15,939 bases of DNA from assembly GCA_021808425.1 (NCBI GenBank), contig JAKBBS010000069.1, positions 1-15,939 on the forward strand. Reading direction: 5' to 3'. Shown one piece after another: positions 1 through 6,355 of the stretch; position 1 is the first letter of the stretch, and every line of letters begins with the position of its first letter. This DNA is from Actinomycetes bacterium (GTDB taxonomy: Bacteria; Actinomycetota; Acidimicrobiia; Acidimicrobiales; Palsa-688). The notes beneath the pieces were generated by a model. The model saw only the letters and a list, made by a program, of their open reading frames with translations, was not told the origin of the DNA and searched no databases. The position numbers and the translations under genes are program-made.

Positions 1-1
1 C

Positions 2-1630
2 CTCGCGCAGCTCCAGGAGGTTTTCGGGGCCGGTATAGCGCCCCTCGAGTTGCCCATCGGCGAGGAGTCGGCGTTTCGGGGTGTCGCCGACCTGCTCTCC
101 GACACTGCGATCACCTACGAGGCCGGCAAGGCGTCGCTAGGCGAGATCCCCGACGACATGGCAGGCCAGGAGCACTCCGTCCACGACGCCCTGGTAGAGG
201 GCATCGTCGTCGCCGACGACGAGCTGATGGAACGCTACCTCGAAGGCGAAGTTCCGAGCGTCGCAACGCTTGAGGCGACACTCGCTCACGGAGTGGCCGG
301 CGCGCAGGTCTTCCCGGTGCTTTGTGGGTCCGCCGCAAAGGCCGTAGCCGTGGACCGCCTCGCTGCGTTCATCTGCGAGATCGGCCCGTCGCCACTCGAC
401 CGCCGTCCCGTCGAGGTCGACGCCGGCGGTTCCTCCACGACGGTCCCGCCGTCCGCGGAGGGGCCTCCGCTGGCGGTCGTCTGGAAGACGGTCGTCGACC
501 GCCACGTCGGCAAGATCAGCCTCCTCCACGTCCTGTCCGGGTCGATCAACGCCGACGCGGTGCTCGTGGACTCACGGACCCGCACCGAGCAGAGGCTCCA
601 TTCGCTGTTCGCCCTTCGCGGCAAGGAGCAGGTGCCCGTAGAGCGCCTCGTGCTCGGCGACATCGGGGCCGTGGCGAAACTCCCCGACGTTCGCACCGGC
701 GATACCCTCGCCCCGAAAGGCACACCAGTCTCCGTCGCCACATCTTCGCCCGGTGAGCCGGCGCTTTCCGTCGGGATCCGCCCGAAGTCCAAAGGCGACG
801 ACGACAAGCTGATGACTGCGCTGCACCGCCTCCAAGACGAGGACCCGACCCTGCTCGTTCGCCGCGACGACGAAACCCACCAGACGCTTCTCGGCGGCAC
901 CGGCGAAACCCACCTGGCGATCGTCGCCGAGCGACTCGCCCGCAAATTCGGCGTGGAGGTCGTCACCGAAGCGGTCGTGGTCCCCTACCGCGAGACGGTG
1001 GGCGTCAGCTCGGAGGCCGAAGGGCGCTACAAGAAGCAGACCGGCGGCCACGGCCAGTTCGGCGTGGCGAACATCCGGCTTTCCCCACGAGCACGAGGCG
1101 AAGGCTTCGAGTTCGTCGACGAGATCGTGGGAGGCGCCATCCCCCGCCAATACATCCCCGCCGTACAGAAAGGCATCGAGGAGGCAATGGCCTCAGGCGG
1201 CGTACACGGTTGGCCGGTGGTCGACGTGTCGGTGACCTTGTTCGACGGTAAGTACCACCCGGTCGACTCGTCGGAGATGAGCTTCAAGATGGCAGGCGCT
1301 CTTGCCTTTCGCGAGGCTACGGAAAAAGCGACGCCTGTCCTGCTCGAGCCGATCTCACGGGTCGAGGTCACCGTGCCGCCAGCCCAGCAGGGCGACGTCA
1401 TGGGAGACCTCAACTCCAGGCGGGGCAAGGTCGCCCACGCCGACACCGACGAGGACGGGAACCCGGTGATCACCGCTTTGGTGCCGACGTCGGAGATCCT
1501 GCGCTACGCAGTCGACCTTCGTTCGATCACCGCAGGGCGGGGCCACTTCAGCGCCACCCACGACCACTACGACGTCTTGCCGTCGCATCTTTGGGCCTCG
1601 GTATCGAAGCCTTCCAAGGCACCCGCCTAG
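2..1630 (+). CDS. fusA2: Elongation factor G-like protein (EF-G2 type), 5' end cut by window edge
   Basis: This is the C-terminal three quarters of an EF-G-family translation factor. The frame is open from base 2, so the TTG at 50 is an internal leucine and the real start, with the G1-G4 GTPase motifs, lies upstream. What remains reads as the end of the G domain with its insert (to about base 400), domain II (about 470-740), domain III (about 765-980), domain IV (about 985-1340) with the TGGHGQFG loop at 1039-1062 and the HPVDSSEMSFKMAG stretch near 1257, and the domain V ferredoxin-like fold to about 1590. A short tail follows and the gene stops with TAG. The sequence departs from canonical FusA in domain IV and at the C-terminus in the way the actinobacterial second EF-G (M. 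tuberculosis FusA2 type) does. The molecular role of that paralogue is poorly known, so translocation activity is not assured. Family assignment is firm; the EF-G2 label is a judgement from sequence resemblance. Confidence 0.88.
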   Translation, partial: LAQLQEVFGAGIAPLELPIGEESAFRGVADLLSDTAITYEAGKASLGEIPDDMAGQEHSVHDALVEGIVVADDELMERYLEGEVPSVATLEATLAHGVAGAQVFPVLCGSAAKAVAVDRLAAFICEIGPSPLDRRPVEVDAGGSSTTVPPSAEGPPLAVVWKTVVDRHVGKISLLHVLSGSINADAVLVDSRTRTEQRLHSLFALRGKEQVPVERLVLGDIGAVAKLPDVRTGDTLAPKGTPVSVATSSPGEPALSVGIRPKSKGDDDKLMTALHRLQDEDPTLLVRRDDETHQTLLGGTGETHLAIVAERLARKFGVEVVTEAVVVPYRETVGVSSEAEGRYKKQTGGHGQFGVANIRLSPRARGEGFEFVDEIVGGAIPRQYIPAVQKGIEEAMASGGVHGWPVVDVSVTLFDGKYHPVDSSEMSFKMAGALAFREATEKATPVLLEPISRVEVTVPPAQQGDVMGDLNSRRGKVAHADTDEDGNPVITALVPTSEILRYAVDLRSITAGRGHFSATHDHYDVLPSHLWASVSKPSKAPA

Positions 1631-1641
1631 CCCTCCGCCCC

Positions 1642-2196
1642 TCACCGCCCCTCGCCCTCCCACGCGGCTCGGAGCTTCGACGCTGACAGGCTGAGCGGCT
1701 CCGGAAGGACTCTCGTCTCAGCCACGGACGTCATGAAGTTCGTGTCCCCGCTCCACCTCGGAAGCACGTGCACGTGGAGGTGCTCGGGGATGCCGGCTCC
1801 GCCGGCACGTCCGATGTTGGCGCCCAGGTTGAGGCCGTCGGGAGAGTAGGCGACCCGGATAGCGCTGACCGCCATCGACGTGCCCTCCCACAGAGCAGAT
1901 CCCTCGGCGAAGTCCAGCAGCTCCGGGGAGGCGACGTGGCGGGTCGGCATCACCATCAGGTGTCCGCTTCCGTAGGGGTAAGCGTTGAGTATCGCCACGG
2001 CAAGGCCGCCCGGGTGGCGCCACAGCACGTGCGTGGCGTCGTCAGGCTCACCCGAGGCTAGGATCGAACAGAAGACGCAGGCCGCGACGCCGTCACCAGC
2101 GCTCGAGTCCGGGCTCGCGCTCGGAGGCGACGGTGCGGTAACGGAGTCGATGTACGGGCTTCGCCACCCGGCCCACAGCCGCTCGAGCCCGCTCAC
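1642..2196 (-). CDS. HIT-family hydrolase, Ap4A phosphorylase-like
   Basis: A 184-residue HIT-domain protein. The histidine triad HLHVHV is at residues 139-144 (H139, H141, H143) and is followed by LPRW. The stretch LNAYPYGSGHLMVMP and the N-terminal LERLWAGWRSPYI are typical of the actinobacterial diadenosine tetraphosphate phosphorylase group (compare M. tuberculosis Rv2613c). These enzymes split Ap4A to ATP and ADP in the cytosol. A C-x-x-C pair at residues 40 and 43 probably binds zinc together with HIT-core histidines. The GTG start lies in a GTGA overlap with the thrS stop, and a GGAGG directly abuts it, so translation is probably coupled. The N-terminal family match supports this start. 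Gene order thrS then HIT gene is shared with Mycobacterium and fits clearance of Ap4A made by aminoacyl-tRNA synthetases. The exact substrate is inferred. Confidence 0.88.
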   Translation of the reverse strand: MSGLERLWAGWRSPYIDSVTAPSPPSASPDSSAGDGVAACVFCSILASGEPDDATHVLWRHPGGLAVAILNAYPYGSGHLMVMPTRHVASPELLDFAEGSALWEGTSMAVSAIRVAYSPDGLNLGANIGRAGGAGIPEHLHVHVLPRWSGDTNFMTSVAETRVLPEPLSLSASKLRAAWEGEGR

Positions 2197-3983
2197 CCTC
2201 CGGTCGAGTGCGTACGGTCGGCCTCGGCTACACGCCCTACGAAGTCTGCGACAGGCACGCCGCGCTCGGGTTTGGGGGAGCCGGCTGCGTTGACGCCGAC
2301 CGTGCCATGTTCCACGTCCTCGTCGCCCACCACCACGATGAACGGGACCTTTTCGAGCTTCGCTCGCCTGATGCGCCCGCCGAGCTGCTCTGTCGCTTCG
2401 ACTACCTCGACTCGAAGGCCTGCCTCTCGGAGCTGGCCCGCGACGCTATCCGCGTACCCCTGGTGGTCGCTTCGAACCGGCAGCACCGTCACCTGCACAG
2501 GGGCGAGCCACACCGGGAACTGCCCGGCGTAGTGCTCGAGGAGGATCGCGAAGAAACGCTCGACCGAGCCGAACAGCGCGCGATGGATCATGTACGGCCG
2601 GTGGCGGGTGTTGTCCGCCCCGACGAACTCCATGTCGAAGCGCTGCGGCATCTGCAGGTCGACCTGCAGCGTCGAGACCTGCCAGCGCCGGCCGATCGCG
2701 TCCTTGACGTGCACGTCGATCTTCGGGGCGTAAAATGCGCCTTCGCCCTCGGCTACGACGAAAGCTATACCAGCCGACTCCGCCGCCTCTCGGAGAGCCT
2801 CGGTTGCGGTGTCCCACTCGGCGGGATCCCCGACGAACTTCTCGGGGCGCGTCGCCAGCTCCGCCTCGAAGTCTTCGAGGCCGAACGCCCGGAGGATCCG
2901 AAGCACGAAGGCGAGGAGGTCCGCTAGCTCACCTGCCAGCTGCTCAGGCGTGCAGAAGATGTGCGAGTCGTCCTGCGCGAAGCCGCGCACCCGCAGCAGG
3001 CCGTTCAGCACTCCGGAGCGCTCGAAGCGGTAGACGGTCCCGAACTCGAATAGCCGGAGCGGCAGCTCCCTGTACGAGCGCTGCCTGCTGGCATAGACGA
3101 GGATGTGCATCGGGCAGTTCATCGGCTTGGGGTAGTAGGTCGCCCCCTCCATCTCCATCGGGGGGTACATGCCGTCCTTGTACCAGCCGAGGTGTCCGGA
3201 GATCTCGAAAAGCGTCGACTTGGCCAGGTGCGGGGTGTAGACGAACTCGTAGCCGGCCTTCTCGTGCTCGCGTCGCGAGAAGTCCTCCATGAGTTTGCGT
3301 ATCAGGCCGCCCTTGGGGTGAAAGACCGGCAGCCCCCCGCCTATCTCGGGCGGAAAGTGGAACAAGTCGAGTTCCGCGCCGAGGCGGCGGTGGTCGCGCT
3401 TCTCCGCCTCCTCCAAGCGGTGCAGGTAGTCGGCGAGGGCGGCGGCGGACTCCCAGGCCGTTCCGTAGATCCGCTGCAGCTGAGGGCGGCGCTCGTCGCC
3501 TCGCCAGTAGGCGGCTGCGACCTTCGTAAGCTTGAAATGCCCGAGTGCGCCTGTCGAAGCTACGTGAGGTCCTCTGCAGAGATCGACGAATGTCTTCCCG
3601 TTGCGGTAGGAGCTGACGATGCTCCCGCCGACACCTTCGGCTTCGTCGTCGGCCGTGTCTCCGACGCCTTCGATGATCTCCAGCTTGTAGGGCTGGTCCG
3701 CGAACAGCTGCAGCCCTTCTTCGATCGTGTGCTCCTCGCGCTCGAAGGGTTGGTCCTCCGCCACGATCACCCGCATCTTGTCCTCGATGCGGGCGAGGTC
3801 GTCCTCGCTGAAGCGGGCGCCGTCGGGCAGGTCGAAGTCGTAGTAGAAGCCGTCATCGATGGGGGGGCCGATCGCGTACTTGGCGCCCGGCCAAAGGTCT
3901 GTCACCGCCTGCGCCAGGACGTGAGCTGTGGAGTGACGCAGGGTGTGGCGCTCGGCGTTGATCTTGTCGGCTTCAGGCATCAT
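2193..3983 (-). CDS. thrS: Threonyl-tRNA synthetase lacking the TGS domain
   Basis: Class II synthetase of 596 residues that charges tRNA-Thr. The N2 editing domain starts almost at once: H17 and H21 in RHSTAHV, then C136 and H140 in CRGPH, the four residues that hydrolyse Ser-tRNA-Thr. The catalytic core carries the zinc ligands C290 (MNCPMH), H341 (AQDDSHIF, motif 2 region) and H467 (MIHRALFGS), with the motif 3 arginine R476. The C-terminal anticodon-binding domain runs from about 490. The usual N-terminal TGS domain of about 60 residues is absent. The gene starts at ATG 3983 within an ATGA overlap with the mshC stop; a second ATG follows at once. It ends in a GTGA overlap with the HIT gene. 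No clear Shine-Dalgarno sequence is visible, so coupling to mshC translation is likely. Confidence 0.96.
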   Translation of the reverse strand: MMPEADKINAERHTLRHSTAHVLAQAVTDLWPGAKYAIGPPIDDGFYYDFDLPDGARFSEDDLARIEDKMRVIVAEDQPFEREEHTIEEGLQLFADQPYKLEIIEGVGDTADDEAEGVGGSIVSSYRNGKTFVDLCRGPHVASTGALGHFKLTKVAAAYWRGDERRPQLQRIYGTAWESAAALADYLHRLEEAEKRDHRRLGAELDLFHFPPEIGGGLPVFHPKGGLIRKLMEDFSRREHEKAGYEFVYTPHLAKSTLFEISGHLGWYKDGMYPPMEMEGATYYPKPMNCPMHILVYASRQRSYRELPLRLFEFGTVYRFERSGVLNGLLRVRGFAQDDSHIFCTPEQLAGELADLLAFVLRILRAFGLEDFEAELATRPEKFVGDPAEWDTATEALREAAESAGIAFVVAEGEGAFYAPKIDVHVKDAIGRRWQVSTLQVDLQMPQRFDMEFVGADNTRHRPYMIHRALFGSVERFFAILLEHYAGQFPVWLAPVQVTVLPVRSDHQGYADSVAGQLREAGLRVEVVEATEQLGGRIRRAKLEKVPFIVVVGDEDVEHGTVGVNAAGSPKPERGVPVADFVGRVAEADRTHSTGG

Positions 3984-5158
3984 GCAACGATATCCACGCC
4001 GAGAAGCGCTGCTGCTCTTGCTACCCCGTGACCGCTGCCGGCGGCCGCGTCGATCGCCCTTATAGCGCCGGGCGTGTCGAGGTCGTCGTCGAGCGCATAG
4101 CGCACGTCATCGAGGGCCGCATCGCCCTCGGCGGCGTCCCCCTCGGCGGCGTCACGCCCGTCGGGCGTGCCCCTGTCCGAGCCGCCCGGCCCCTGCTCGC
4201 GCCACTTGCGTAGCCTCGCTGTCGCCTCGTCGAGCAGGTGCCCCGACCACGACCACTCGTCGCGGTAATGGTGGGCGAGGATCGCTAAACGCACCGCGGC
4301 CGGATCCCAGTCTTCGAGCAGGTCGTGCACGAAGACAAGGTTCCCCAGCGACTTCGACATCTTCGTACCGTCGAGGCACACCATCCCGGTGTGCATCCAG
4401 TAACGCACGAACACCTCTCCGGTCACGGCCTCCGACTGGGCGGCTTCGCATTCGTGGTGGGGGAAGATCAGGTCGGAGCCTCCGCCGTGGATGTCGACCG
4501 TGTCGCCGAGCTCGCGCATGGAAAGCGCCGAGCACTCGATGTGCCACCCGGGCCTCCCGGGGCCCCAAAGCGAATCCCAGGCAGGCTCGCCCGGCGCGGA
4601 CGGCTGCCAGAGCACGAAGTCGAGGGCGTCGCGCTTAGCCGGGTCGTCGGGCCTGCCGCCACGCTCGGCGGCGAACTTGAGCATCGTGGCTCGGTCATAT
4701 CCGCTCACCTGGCCGAAGTCCTCGAAGCTCGACACGTCGAAGTAGACGGCGCCTTTCGCCTGGTAGGCGTGCCCTGACTCAAGGACCATGCCGATGAACC
4801 CGAGGATGTCGGGGATCGCGGACGTCGCGCGCGGCTCGGAGTATGCCGCCAGCAGGCCGAGTGCTTTCATGTCGTAGTCGAAGCGCCTGACTTCCATGGC
4901 CGCAAGGTCGAGGTAGTGAACCTCGAGCTCGCGCGCTTTTCGGAGGATGTCGTCGTCGACGTCGGTGACGTTGCGGACGCAGCGCGTCTCGTGGCCCAGG
5001 TCCCTGAGTCGCCGCTGCAGGACGTCGTAGGCAAGGTAGGTCGCGGCGTGGCCGAGATGCGCTGCGTCATAGGGCGTGATCCCGCACGTGTACATCTTCA
5101 CGACGGCGTCGAGCTCCAGCTCGACGAGTGCACGCTTCGCGGTGTCGAAGATCTTCAC
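3980..5158 (-). CDS. mshC: Mycothiol ligase MshC (Cys:GlcN-Ins ligase)
   Basis: This 392-residue CysRS-like ligase joins cysteine to 1D-myo-inositol 2-amino-2-deoxy-glucopyranoside with ATP, the penultimate step of mycothiol synthesis. CGITPYDAAHLGHA at 25-38 (zinc ligand C25, HIGH-like HLGH at 34-37) is the MshC form, not the CysRS form. C209 in WHIECSA and H234 in FPHHE complete the zinc site, KMSKS is at 266-270, and the LDDDLDTP segment and LLGVDI ending match MshC. The tRNA-binding C-terminal domain of true CysRS is absent. Two things are odd: a CysRS-like glutamate, E238, is kept by the zinc site, and a DAAEG run in the linker comes from a 15-bp tandem repeat. Start is GTG with GAGG 8 bases upstream; the N-terminus is shorter than in mycobacterial MshC. 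It is followed by thrS with a 4-base overlap, and npdG lies 55 bases upstream. Confidence 0.9.
   Translation of the reverse strand: MKIFDTAKRALVELELDAVVKMYTCGITPYDAAHLGHAATYLAYDVLQRRLRDLGHETRCVRNVTDVDDDILRKARELEVHYLDLAAMEVRRFDYDMKALGLLAAYSEPRATSAIPDILGFIGMVLESGHAYQAKGAVYFDVSSFEDFGQVSGYDRATMLKFAAERGGRPDDPAKRDALDFVLWQPSAPGEPAWDSLWGPGRPGWHIECSALSMRELGDTVDIHGGGSDLIFPHHECEAAQSEAVTGEVFVRYWMHTGMVCLDGTKMSKSLGNLVFVHDLLEDWDPAAVRLAILAHHYRDEWSWSGHLLDEATARLRKWREQGPGGSDRGTPDGRDAAEGDAAEGDAALDDVRYALDDDLDTPGAIRAIDAAAGSGHGVARAAALLGVDIVA
4125..4154. repeat. 15-bp tandem repeat, two copies, inside mshC
   Basis: The unit CCCTCGGCGGCGTCC occurs at 4125-4139 and again at 4140-4154 with one mismatch in the last base. 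It is 5 codons long, so frame is kept and it encodes a repeated DAAEG in the linker between the KMSKS region and the C-terminal helices of MshC. Replication slippage in GC-rich DNA is the simplest origin. Confidence 0.85.
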
Positions 5159-5166
5159 GGCTCGAG

Positions 5167-5170
5167 CCTC
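5167..5170 (-). promoter_or_regulatory. Ribosome binding site of mshC
   Basis: On the minus strand a GAGG lies 8 bases before the GTG at 5158. It is the only purine-rich match before that start and supports it. It sits in the 55-base gap after npdG, so mshC, unlike the genes behind it, can initiate independently. Confidence 0.45.
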
Positions 5171-5213
5171 GCCGTGGCACGCCGACAGGCGGTCGCTTGG
5201 AAGGCCCCGATGT

Positions 5214-5870
5214 TCAAGAGACGATGCCTGTCAGACGCAGCGAGGCGTGGGTCTTGTACCGGCGGTTGATCTCGAGCAACGTGGGCGTGAGAGCCTCGAT
5301 GGCCAGAGCGCCCGACAGGCCGCCGGCGTCGATGCCCCTCAAGCCGGGCAGCCGCCCGATCAGCTCCACCACCTCCCTGGCGGCGCCGCGGTCGTCGGAG
5401 CACACCATCACATCAGCGTCTAGCGGGTGATCCAGGTCCGACCACGGTCCGGCGGGCAGATGGTGAAAAGCGCCGACGATCCGGGCGGCGGGTAACGCCC
5501 GGGCGAGGGCAGCGGCCATCGAGCCGCTCGGGGGAAGCAACGGGACCATCTCCTTGCCGAGCCGGGTGATCGCGTTGAGCATCGACACGACGATCTTGCC
5601 GTCGAGTTGCGCTGCGAGCGGGGCGACCGTCGCCAGCGCGGCGTCCCACGGGGTTGCGACGACGACGAGATCCGCGTCGGCGGTCGTCTCGTTGGTGCCA
5701 CCCGACAACCTGAGATTCTTCGATTCCCACCGTCGGGCAAGCTCCCCGGCCGTCTCCTCGGCGCGTTCGAGGGCTCTCGAACCTATGACGACGTCGATTC
5801 CGATCGCTGCGAACTGTACGGCGACCGCTTGGCCGGCGGGGCCTGTTCCACCTATCACACCTATTTTCAC
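5214..5870 (-). CDS. npdG: F420H2:NADP+ oxidoreductase (NADPH-dependent F420 reductase)
   Basis: A 218-residue cytosolic Rossmann protein that passes hydride between reduced coenzyme F420 and NADP+. The N-terminal KIGVIGGTGPAG (residues 2-13) is the dinucleotide-binding turn. S31-R32 at the end of the second strand is the usual NADP 2'-phosphate grip. FHHLPA in the middle and the C-terminal segment with EALTP, EINRRYKTHASLRLTG match the Fno/NpdG family rather than other NADP oxidoreductases. The open frame reaches back to 5975, but family alignment starts exactly at the GTG at 5870; the upstream 35 residues look unlike protein of this family and would overlap the divergent gene. It leads the npdG-mshC-thrS-HIT group, with 55 bases before mshC. 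A redox theme with mycothiol is plausible but unproven. Confidence 0.9.
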   Translation of the reverse strand: MKIGVIGGTGPAGQAVAVQFAAIGIDVVIGSRALERAEETAGELARRWESKNLRLSGGTNETTADADLVVVATPWDAALATVAPLAAQLDGKIVVSMLNAITRLGKEMVPLLPPSGSMAAALARALPAARIVGAFHHLPAGPWSDLDHPLDADVMVCSDDRGAAREVVELIGRLPGLRGIDAGGLSGALAIEALTPTLLEINRRYKTHASLRLTGIVS

Positions 5871-5935
5871 CCTCGCAGACTTGCACGCGAAGGCCTCCCT
5901 GGTCGAGCCGAGTCCCGTCCGGGGGCTACCGTCGG
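5871..5935. promoter_or_regulatory. Divergent promoter region between npdG and the CxxC gene
   Basis: These 65 bases separate two divergently read genes and must carry both promoters unless they lie inside the coding parts. No convincing -35/-10 pair is visible for npdG. On the + strand TACCGT at 5927-5932 fits the actinobacterial TAnnnT -10 element and would place a transcription start on or next to the GTGGTG at 5936-5941, which suggests leaderless translation of the + strand gene. No inverted repeat operator was seen. Confidence 0.35.
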
Positions 5936-6355
5936 GTGGTGCGCTTGGGGCATGGACCTGGACAGACCGTGTCATTGCGGTCCGTGACCTTCGACGGCGT
6001 GACCCCCTCCGGCGCCCCTAAACCGCTCGATCTGGGCGGCGAGGCGGCAAAAGCGGTCCTGTTTCTCACGTCGTCGTGCCTCGACTGCAGGCGTGTGTGG
6101 GATACGCTCGCGTCGATGCGGCGGGTACCCGCCGGGCACTTTGTAGTAGTCACCCCCGACCCTTGCACCGAAGACGCGGCAGCGCTGCGCTCCCTCGCGC
6201 CGCGGGGAGTCGAGGTGGTCATGTCGAGCGCTGCGTGGCTTGAGTTGTGCAACTATCCAGCGCCGTGGCTAATTACCGTCGCCGGCGGCCGCGTTATCCG
6301 AAGCGTTACTGCACCTACCTCGAAGCGACGCCTGGCGCGCCTCTTGCGCCCTTGA
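5936..6355 (+). CDS. Small thioredoxin-fold CxxC protein, function unknown
   Basis: A 139-residue protein with a likely thioredoxin fold: a hydrophobic strand VLFLTSSC runs into C48-L-D-C51 and a helix, and about 60 residues later YPAPWLITV has a proline (P110) in the place of the thioredoxin cis-proline, followed by the last strands. No signal peptide or membrane segment is seen, so it is probably cytosolic. Two further cysteines (C77, C105) are present. The start is uncertain: GTG 5936, GTG 5939 (a candidate leaderless start) or GTG 5969, which still keeps the fold. It is the only minus-to-plus switch between the npdG and cobalamin groups, and its last 41 bases overlap the end of the chelatase gene tail to tail. 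It might reduce disulfides or mycothiol-mixed disulfides given the mshC and npdG neighbours, but nothing in the sequence fixes a substrate. Confidence 0.75.
   Translation: MVRLGHGPGQTVSLRSVTFDGVTPSGAPKPLDLGGEAAKAVLFLTSSCLDCRRVWDTLASMRRVPAGHFVVVTPDPCTEDAAALRSLAPRGVEVVMSSAAWLELCNYPAPWLITVAGGRVIRSVTAPTSKRRLARLLRP

Noticed and set aside
50..52. TTG as a start codon of the EF-G gene
   Set aside because: The frame is open and EF-G-like upstream of it to base 2; the GTPase domain must lie before the window.
1631..1641. Bidirectional terminator between the EF-G and HIT genes
   Set aside because: The gap is 11 C-rich bases and no inverted repeat with a T-run is visible on either strand.
3105..4031. 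308-codon open frame on the + strand, opposite thrS
   Set aside because: It mirrors the thrS coding frame; the composition (Val/Arg/Leu-rich, no domain) is what high-GC antisense frames give, and thrS itself is unmistakable.
5871..5975. 35-codon upstream extension of npdG
   Set aside because: NpdG proteins begin at the Rossmann strand that follows GTG 5870; the extension would overlap the divergent gene's start.
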